64,000 nt of DNA, taken from contig OX359282.1 in assembly GCA_947179155.2 (NCBI GenBank), positions 18,864,510-18,928,509 of the forward strand, written 5' to 3'. The position numbers and the translations under genes are program-made. Under the pieces are notes generated by a model, which saw only the letters and a program-made list of their open reading frames with translations, was not told the origin of the DNA and did not search any database. How positions within the stretch are numbered: the stretch's first letter is position 1; the number at the start of each line of letters is the position of its first letter. Below are positions 57,176 through 64,000 of the stretch, in pieces. Source of the DNA: Hedera helix. Taxonomy: Eukaryota; Streptophyta; Magnoliopsida; Apiales; Araliaceae.

Positions 57176-58424
57176 ATCTTTTTCTTTAAACTCTGATAGA
57201 AGAGCCTTATCTCATGTCATGTGCCGTGAGCATCCACTGTCAAGATACCAGATGGATCTCTTTACGTGCATAACAAATCAATCTTTATTTTGGTACCCAT
57301 ATCTGTTTAGGTCCTACTTTGTTAGTACCTTTTGGGACCCAAATCTGTTTGATTTTAGATCCTTGCATTCTATGATATCTTAACAAATATTTATCATTTT
57401 TATGAGGGTGCCTATGATTGATATGATATTGATAATGATATGTGTGTATTTGTGACTTTTTGTTCGTCCAGGACTTGTATGGATTATGATTTCTCATAGT
57501 CTTTTGCTGATCTACATTCTGCTTCCATACTACTCTACGATTCTCATGATTCGTAGAGTGAGTTTTGCTTGACTTATTTTTCAATTTTCTGAATCCAAGA
57601 CCTGTGCGAGTTTTGTTAAAACTGATTGTAGGTTTAGCAGAATGTGGATGGATGGGAGATATCGAATCTGAGGATTTGATGAACACAATTCCTTTATTAA
57701 AATTAAAGGATTTGCCTTCATTTATTTCCATTGACTTCTCCATATTGGGCTTTGAGAATAAATTTTCAAATCCTAATCCTGATCCATCAGTCACATCTCT
57801 TTGACTTGAGATCAGGGTGTCCATAGACGAACTAGACTTGTTCCACATAAAAATTGTATTTTCTAGTTCCTGAATCTTGGAGACTAGTGAGGATTCTTTA
57901 TGAGTGCTCAACTCATTTATCTCTTTTAGTCTTTTATTCTCAGTCTCAAGATTAGAGTAAAGTTTTACAGTCTGAACTGAGGCTTCTAATTCCATGCTTA
58001 TTTTTTCTTTATCCTCTTTTAGATGAGAGTAATCTTTAGATAACCTTCTAAACAATTTTATATATTTGTGCAATTCTGTCATTAAGTCATGCATTCCTTC
58101 TCTAAGATCATCAATGCTTAAATCAGGAGAATAGAAATCAAATACCTCATATATGATGAATTCCTTTTTGCTGCTTCATTCTTCATTTGCCATTAAGCAC
58201 ATGTTGGCCTTCTGTGGCTCTTCATCGTCACTTGACTCAGAATTTAGTTCTTCTTCTGAGTCACTCCAGGAGCCTTCAGCTATGAAGCTTTTGTCTTTCT
58301 TCTTTTGTTTGTGGAAGCTTTTGAATTCTCTTTTTGGATTTGCTCTCGTTTTGTCCCTCTTCACCTCTTCTCTTAAGGGTTTTGTACATTTAGCAATGAA
58401 ATGACCTGGCTTTTTGCAATTGTA
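57176..58424 (-). pseudogene. Copia zinc knuckle, coiled-coil linker and protease region
   Basis: Continues gag in frame: YNCKKPGHFIAKC is a zinc knuckle missing its first Cys (replaced by the stop at 58425). A Ser/Glu-rich segment ends at TGA 58176-58178. Then comes a ~270-residue stretch with a probable coiled coil (SHLKEDKEKISMELEASVQT; ETENKRLKEINEL) ending in VPKGTNKVGPKQIWVPK. After a frameshift between about 57290 and 57245 the protease motif WYLDSGCSRHMT appears, with stops at 57212-57214 and 57173-57175. The DSG triad is intact. Confidence 0.82.
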
Positions 58425-59320
58425 TCAAAGGTCATTTGCTTGTTCTTTGCTGCTGTTGCTTCTGAACTTCTGAGGTCTATTTCTGTTGATGAATCTTTTA
58501 AAATGTTTGACTAGCATGGTAGCTCCTTCATCATCATTTGATTCATCTTTGTCAGAGTCAGAGATATCCTTATGATTGCTTCTGTGAGTTGAGGTTGAAG
58601 CTTTAAGAGCAATGCTTTTCTCCTTCTTTCTTTCTCCAGATAGATTTTCTGCTCTTTGATTTAGCTCCAGCTCATAGGTGAGAAGATTTCCATATAACTG
58701 CTGTACAGTCATCTCGTGCAAGTTCTTTGACTCTCGGATGACTGTGGTTTTGGCATCCCATTTGCTTGGTAAAGATCTCATGAATTTAATGATAAGATCT
58801 CTGTTTGGATAGATTTTTCCATAAGATCTAAGAGAGTTTAGTAGCAAGTTAAATCTCTCGTAGGTGGTTGTAATGTTTTCACCAGAGATGTGGGTGAACA
58901 TCTCATACTGCTGAACAAGGAGTGATTGCTTATTTTCTCTGACTTCTTCTGTTCCTTCATGCATGATCAACAGAGTTTGCCATACTTCTTGAGCTGTCTT
59001 GCAGTTGACAACGTTCTCAAATAGATCATCATCCAGAGATTGAAATAAGATGTTCTTAGCCCTTTTGTCTCTTTGAACATCCTTTTTTCATTATCTGTCC
59101 ATTCGTCTCTTTTCTTTGCTACTAGCTTGCTTGGATCTTCAGTTGATAGTGCAAGCTTCATTGGTATGAATGACCCATTTAGCACTGTCTCGAATAGTTC
59201 ATCATCTATAGCATTCATGTAAGCCTGCATACGAACTTTCTAGTTAGCAAATTTTTCTTTATTACACATAGGTGGTCTGTTACCTCCACCGAGTTCCGAT
59301 CCATTCTCGTTGAGTGCCAT
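58425..59320 (-). pseudogene. Copia gag (UBN2-type), broken
   Basis: Capsid-like protein that packages element RNA. The frame starts at ATG 59320 (MALNENGSELGGGNRPPMC). A TAG at 59240-59242 replaces the expected Trp before KVRMQAYM. A frameshift near 59080-59095, beside a T run, separates the first part from the rest, which resumes MHEGTEEVRENKQSLLVQQY and FTHISGENITTTYERFNLLL. A Ser/Asp-rich linker follows. The frame stops at TGA 58425-58427, exactly where the first Cys of a zinc knuckle belongs. The family assignment comes from the MHEGT..V...K...L..QYE.F pattern of plant Copia gag. Confidence 0.88.
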
Positions 59321-59360
59321 TTGATCTACTCAAGCTTGTAAGGCTTTAGATGTGAGAACC

Positions 59361-59373
59361 TGCTCTGATACCA
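59361..59373 (-). other. primer binding site (initiator tRNA-Met) of the Copia element
   Basis: Minus strand TGGTATCAGAGCA, the standard plant Copia primer site, two bases after the LTR end. Confidence 0.93.
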
Positions 59374-59375
59374 AT

Positions 59376-60902
59376 TGTTAGTTCCCAATGACAAGATAGA
59401 AATCTAGAAGGGGGGGTTGAATAGATTCTTTTAAAAATTTCTTTTATTTGAAAAGATCTTACTTAATTAATTCTTAAACAGAAATTTTAACACAGCGGAA
59501 TATAATTTAGTTATCCTTTTCTTGATATGTTAGAGTAATAATTCAACAAGCAATTATATGGCAGATATAGCAAATGAAAGACAGTATGAGAAAGACTCTG
59601 GGTTTTAAGTGGTTCAGAGCACACAAGACTCCTACTCCACTGTTCTGCTCTTCCAGCAGCAAATCCACTAAGTATCACTTTTACAATATCTGAATCACTA
59701 AGATTCCTTCAAGACTTGCAGTCTTGGAATTTTAGTTCACAAAGAACTTTACAAGTCTAACAGACTTGCTTACACTAGTTCACAAAGAACTCTTCTGGAT
59801 TGATGTATATTTGGATGTGCTATTAAGTTGCTTATTAGCTTGAGTTTTTTTGAAGGACTTAGTAGCAATGCAAGCTTTCTTATGAGTTTGATCTTTTTCA
59901 CTTCTTGCGTTTTTCTTTTGGTGTAGTGCCTCCTTTTCTCTTTTGCTGATCTTGGTATTTAAGAAGTTAGGGCTTCGGTTTTCTTCCCGTTGGACCATCT
60001 GCTTGAGCTTGTATTTCTTTCCGTTACCTCACAGAGGAGAGCTGCTGTATATTATATTAATATAGCTCATTAAAGCTCTGATGAGACTTTATTAGATCTG
60101 ACTTATTAGTCCATGGAAGGTTGTTTTCTTTTTCCTTTGGGACAGATATGTCAGTCGTAGGTTCCTACCAACTTTTATAGAGTCGTTTGGTCCTTCCAAA
60201 CTATAGGACTGATAGGACACAGTCCTCTGACTTTTCTGCCTTGAAAGTCTTCTTTCTGTTCCATAGTGCGCTTGGGTCAGACACCTGACTTTTCTGACTT
60301 GATCGAGTTGCAGAGGCTTCCTTTTTGGTTACTTTGATGAAGATTGAATGCGTGAATAGAATAGCCCCTGATCTGAGAATCGTGATGTCTCTTGCCTTTT
60401 GCTCAACGACCTTATGTGATCAACTCTACGAATATCCTTGCTGACGTGATTGATCTGGAAAGGATCATCTCTTACGATCATTGTAAAGTTTACTTAACTG
60501 TTAGACTGTTGATCGTAGAGTTCAATTTAAGGTTTCTCGTAAAGAACATAGTCTGTCTGGTTGTAGAGTCTTCTGGACCACAATCGTAGAATCCATTCTA
60601 CGATTGGTTGCCTTGATCGTAGAGTCTTCTGAACCAATCGTAGAGTCCATTCTACGATTGGTTGCCTTGATCGTAGAGTCTGTTTAAATCGTAGAGTTTC
60701 CTTGAGACAGATCGTAGAGTTTATTCTGCGATTTTATTACACCAACAGATCAACCTAACAGTTTTGATCTATCTAAGTCTTAGTACAACACAAAAGACTT
60801 TTATACAATTAACAAGAGATCAACCTAACAGTTTTGATCTTAACTAATACAACCCTTGTACATTATTTCTTATCATCAAATTTAATCATTCAATGTTCAA
60901 CA
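59376..60902 (-). repeat. 5' LTR of the Copia element
   Basis: 1527 bp; ends at 59376 on the minus strand next to the primer binding site. The 13-bp length difference to the 3' LTR is fully explained by the G tract (7 G at 59410-59416). Confidence 0.95.
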
Positions 60903-60907
60903 CAATT

Positions 60908-61366
60908 GTTGACTAAATTGGCAAATTGTTCCCTTCGACTCTCATCCTTTTCCCTTAGAATTTCTAAGTCTCGTATTAATTCTTCATTGCGTTTTGTAAT
61001 CCTCGCAAGAATTTCCTCAAAAGTTAATTTTTTCTCTTGCTGCAGTGGAGGTTGTTGATACGAGAATTCATAAGATTGAGGTGGATATGAAAATTCTGAT
61101 GGATATGATTGTTTTAGTGCAAAATATTGGGCTTGATCATTATTATTCCATGAATGATTCGGATAATCCTACCAAATCGGATGATAGTAGTTTGGGGTGT
61201 AATTATATTGCTGTTGATTGTAGGTATTCTGAATGGATTGGTTCCCAAGTGCGTCAATTTTTCTTTCAAGCTCCACAAACTGTGCATTCCATTGGTCAGC
61301 TAATTCTGCCACACTTGATGGAATCATCCTCTCAAAAGACCATTGATAATTAAATTCAGCCATCAT
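60908..61366 (-). pseudogene. gag-like gene, 5' part, of the non-autonomous Gypsy element
   Basis: The minus-strand frame starts MAEFNYQWSFERM (a second Met precedes it), reads AELADQWNAQFVELERKIDA and a Gln/Tyr/Asn-rich run, meets a TAG at 61169-61171, then continues in the same frame through a Pro/Gln-rich part and a charged helix (TKRNEELIRDLEILREKDES) to the Copia insertion. The frame carries on at 49211 on the other side. No zinc knuckle was seen. Confidence 0.55.
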
Positions 61367-61498
61367 ACTTGAAAAAGAAATAAAATAAAAATAAAAATCA
61401 AATAAAAAAATATACAAGTTTAAATTAAAATTAATTTGACTAAAATTAATATTGACAAAAATTATTAAATTAATTCCTCGGCAACGACGCTAAAAACT

Positions 61499-63118
61499 TG
61501 TTGGGTATTTTCTATATGAATATATGCGTGCAAGTATACATGGTCAACAAGTAATATACTAGTAAGTAGAGTATCGTTCCCACAAATAAATAAATAATAA
61601 TAATTATCAAACACTAATTTAATATCAAATTAATTTTATTTAAAAAATCGCAATTTAATTAATAAAATAAAACTAATTAAAATTACCAACTAAATTAAAC
61701 TAATGAAAAGAATTAAATAAGGTTTTAAATATTTAAAATCACAATTTCCCCCAATATTTTATTTAAATCTCTTCATTCTCTTTTTAATTAATTAATTATA
61801 TAAAATTGTTAACCGAGAATTCTTTATAGTATTTATACGCATCTTCCAATGACATATAAACAAATCCATCTAAATCTGACCTTAAGACAACAGAACTAGA
61901 GATGAACACTCTAATTAATTAAATCACTATATTCCTATGTGAAATATGCTAATTAGAATATTAAGCTCAGACACTCTTTATGGCTGCAAAAGATACATAG
62001 GTGTATTCATGTCCTATATACTAATCATATAAACCCTTTCAGATTTTATGAATAGATGCTATTATATTCAGATCGAAATCTATACTCCATCTTCCAATTT
62101 TCTATAAATTATCCCAATTAATTACTGTAGTTAATTAATTACATGAATGCATAAAATATGATAAACAATTTATATATAATCATCACTAATTAAAAAGAAA
62201 ATAAATTAAATTAAACTACACATTAGGTTTAATTGCAATCTCAATATAAAATTAGTTCATAACTAAATAATAAACTATCCACAAATAATTCAACATCTCA
62301 AAATTACAAAAATAAAAGTAAAAGAAAAAAAATCAAATATGTGTTTTGATATTCGTCTGTCACTCGAATCACAATCTCTAATTTCCAAGCTCCGCCTTTA
62401 ATTCTTAAATTATTCGCGTTGAATATTTACTTCTAATTCTACTCCTAAACTACTTTAATATAATATATTATGCTCTCAAACTATGTTAATATATGTTAAT
62501 ATCATAATGTACTGAAAACGAGAGTCTCATAATGTATTTATAGGAGTACAATAATATTCCTAAGCATTAGTGAAAAAGAAATTCAATTCAGAATCAAATT
62601 AATGTTTTAAATCTCGAAATAATCCGGTTCTTAGCATTACTGCGCTGCCAAACAAGTCTTAACGCGCTTTGACTAATCAAACCCTTGCTGACAACTGGCC
62701 TTTTAATTCCTCAGCCCAGACTGCGCATGGCGCCACGATCAGCTGGTCAGCTTTGAAACGACGCAGTTTTGAAGCTCGTTTTTTTCTGATTATACCGCGC
62801 GCATGGCACAACTCTTATCCTACCTAATTCCGCACCCAAAACGGCGTAGTTTTATTTCTGCTACTTCCCTTCATTGCGCGCAATGCGCCCAACTGATTCT
62901 CAGTATTTACGAATATGCCATTAGTTTTGCTGAATTTACAAGATTGCCACTAACTCCATTTTTCCTACAATAATTAAATTAAAAATAATATAAAAATATT
63001 AAAAATAATAAAAACATATAAATTAAGTAAATTACCTAAAATCAATTAAAATGCTTAAAAATTAATAAATAATTAAGCCTAAAAATACTCAATAAATAGG
63101 TATAAAACCCCATTATCA
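61499..63118 (-). repeat. 5' LTR of the non-autonomous Gypsy-type element
   Basis: On the minus strand it starts TGATAATGGGGTTTTATACC at 63118 and ends ACCCAACA at 61499, next to the primer site. The segment ACGATACTCTACTTACTAG near the end is common in plant Gypsy LTRs. About 1.62 kb. Confidence 0.75.
62140..62330. other. AT-rich interior of the Gypsy-type LTR
   Basis: Part of the LTR at 61499-63118 that has no counterpart in the inverted left copy. No further signal seen. Confidence 0.5.
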
Positions 63119-63165
63119 GGGAGCATGGGGTGGCCAGATTTTTAAGGTACTTCCTTTTTTTTTAA

Positions 63166-63198
<33 letters not shown>

Positions 63199-63793
63199 CT
63201 CTCTCTCTCACACACACACACACATATATATATCTCCCATATTTCTAGAATTGGGCTCTATCTTGGACTAATGTGTTTGACTTAGTTTATTTAATCTTTT
63301 GGCCTTAACCTCTTGGGCTCCTCATTAATTCCATTGGGCCATATTACACTTGACAACAATACTTACAAATATTTGTATTGGGCTAGATGCAAGCATAATT
63401 AAATTTTTTGGCTTTCACTCCATTCTCCTTGGGCAACTTAACAATACGTTGGGCCATAATATATATTAATCACATTACATCACATTGGACTATTTTAATT
63501 ACCTTCATTAAGCTAATGCTTGGACCTAACACTTAGGTTAGTCCATTAATCACATTGTTACATTTCTTATTCTTCTCTTGAGTCTTATTTTATAATTCAT
63601 CTTAAGCCTCTTACATAATCACATTCAAGCTTGGTTAATTCATCACTCAAGCTCTTAATCACTTATTCCATCATTCTCTTCATGTACTTTATATGTATTA
63701 CACACATAATTAAGCAAGTCACTTGCACAAAGAAATTTTTAATAATTATTCATTTCATTAATAATATTATTACAAGATGTCCTGGTTATTACA
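63119..63793 (-). repeat. 3' LTR of the Tekay/Del-like chromovirus, right segment
   Basis: On the minus strand the LTR starts TGTAATAACCAGGACATC at 63793, directly after a polypurine tract. It runs down to 63119, where the inner element is inserted, with GGGAG at both junctions (48384-48388, 63119-63123). Confidence 0.72.
63166..63231. repeat. CT, CA and TA microsatellites
   Basis: CT run, then CA run, then TA run inside the right segment of the chromovirus LTR. Confidence 0.95.
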
Positions 63794-63807
63794 TTTTCCT
63801 CCCTTTG
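63794..63807 (-). other. polypurine tract of the chromovirus
   Basis: Minus strand CAAAGGGAGGAAAA immediately before the LTR start TGTAATAACC; this is where plus-strand DNA synthesis is primed in such elements. Confidence 0.8.
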
Positions 63808-63842
63808 TAAAGATTCTGACCCCAAAATCACTACAACACAAC

Positions 63843-64000
63843 TTAAGCAAAAATATGGGGGTAATTCTCTCTCATTTCATCTTCGAGTTTTCACGTTACC
63901 TCCTTGACATTGTGGTTCCTCCACATGACCTTTACCGAAGGTATTACTTTATTTATTAGAATATGTTCTTTCCTATCAATTATCTATACAGGGATCTCCT
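63843..64000 (-). pseudogene. chromovirus polyprotein C-terminus (window edge)
   Basis: The minus-strand frame reads DRKEHILINKVIPSVKVMW, then RNHNVKEVT, a stop, and KLEDEMRENYPHIF. This matches the end of Tekay/Del-like Gypsy polyproteins (chromodomain region, pattern VKV-W-NH-E-TWE...YPHLF). The expected Trp after Thr is a TGA, so this copy is disabled. The rest of pol, gag and the 5' LTR should lie beyond base 64000. Confidence 0.8.

Larger units (their letters stand above)
49217..60902 (-). mobile_element. complete Copia retrotransposon, SIRE/Maximus-like, 11.7 kb
   Basis: Minus-strand order: 5' LTR (60902-59376), tRNA-Met primer site, gag, protease, integrase, reverse transcriptase, RNase H, a long extra ORF, polypurine tract, 3' LTR (50756-49217). 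Integrase before reverse transcriptase defines Copia. The target duplication CAATT is present at 49212-49216 and 60903-60907. WYLDSGCSRHMT at the protease and the extra post-pol ORF point to the SIRE/Maximus group. Coding parts hold many stops, so the copy cannot make its own proteins. Confidence 0.95.
48389..63118 (-). mobile_element. non-autonomous Gypsy-type element, split by a Copia insertion
   Basis: It has a 5' LTR at 61499-63118 and a primer site at about 61477-61497 (minus TAGCGTCGTTGCCGAGG, a variant of the common GGCGCCGTTGCCGGGG type). A short gag-like frame follows, and an LTR-derived segment at 48389-48980 stands in inverted orientation at the left end. Without the Copia insertion the interior is only about 0.83 kb, so there is no pol. 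Candidate target duplication GGGAG on both sides. The left end is not a normal LTR terminus. Confidence 0.65.

Noticed and set aside
49217..60902. Plant pararetrovirus or other integrated virus
   Set aside because: Two LTRs, a 5-bp duplication, a tRNA-Met primer site and the integrase-before-RT order identify a Copia retrotransposon.

Overview
This is nuclear DNA from a flowering plant, very probably a dicot. One spliced plus-strand gene runs from before base 1 to 43507. Its introns and downstream flank are packed with plant-type transposable elements (Copia and Gypsy retrotransposons, a hAT transposon, MITEs, SINEs, a LINE). The gene reads as TAF2, the TFIID subunit 2 (TBP-associated factor 2). 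I placed 25 coding exons by joining GT-AG introns so that the frame is kept and the protein stays collinear with plant TAF2. Only about the first 35-40 codons and the promoter lie outside the window. A post-pol ORF in the Copia element resembles ORFs I remember from Lamiales genomes; this is a weak hint, not a classification.

Layout. 1-8883: TAF2 exons 1-10, with a 532-bp MITE in intron 6. 8884-19230: a 10.3-kb intron 10 holding a Stowaway MITE, a decayed hAT transposase gene on the minus strand with a SINE in it, and a minus-strand LTR element with large LTRs carrying ~170-bp subrepeats; one LTR contains a second copy of the 532-bp MITE family. 19231-24885: exons 11-19, with a SINE just after exon 11. 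24886-31461: intron 19 with a decayed LINE and a truncated Gypsy-type element. 31462-34644: exons 20-24, with a 48-base C tract in intron 20. 34645-42027: intron 24 with a Copia solo LTR, a Stowaway MITE and an unexplained exon-like minus-strand ORF. 42028-43507: the large last coding exon.

Downstream (43508-64000) there is no host gene. It is a nest of retrotransposons. An old LTR (from 44790) was cut by a Tekay/Del-like chromovirus. The 3' LTR of that element (45704-48388 plus 63119-63793) was cut by a non-autonomous Gypsy-type element, and that in turn was cut by a complete ~11.7-kb Copia element (49217-60902) flanked by CAATT. The Copia LTRs differ by about 17 substitutions and one G-tract indel, so it is the youngest layer. 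Even so, its gag-pol and a long post-pol ORF carry roughly a dozen stops or frameshifts.

The most unusual signals are: a short motif (TCGTAGAGT and variants) scattered through the Copia LTRs, its coding regions and its 3' region; the contrast between near-identical LTRs and heavily broken ORFs in that element; an inverted LTR-like end on the middle Gypsy element; and a four-unit peptide repeat in the TAF2 tail. I saw no rRNA, intact tRNA, CRISPR or organellar sequence.
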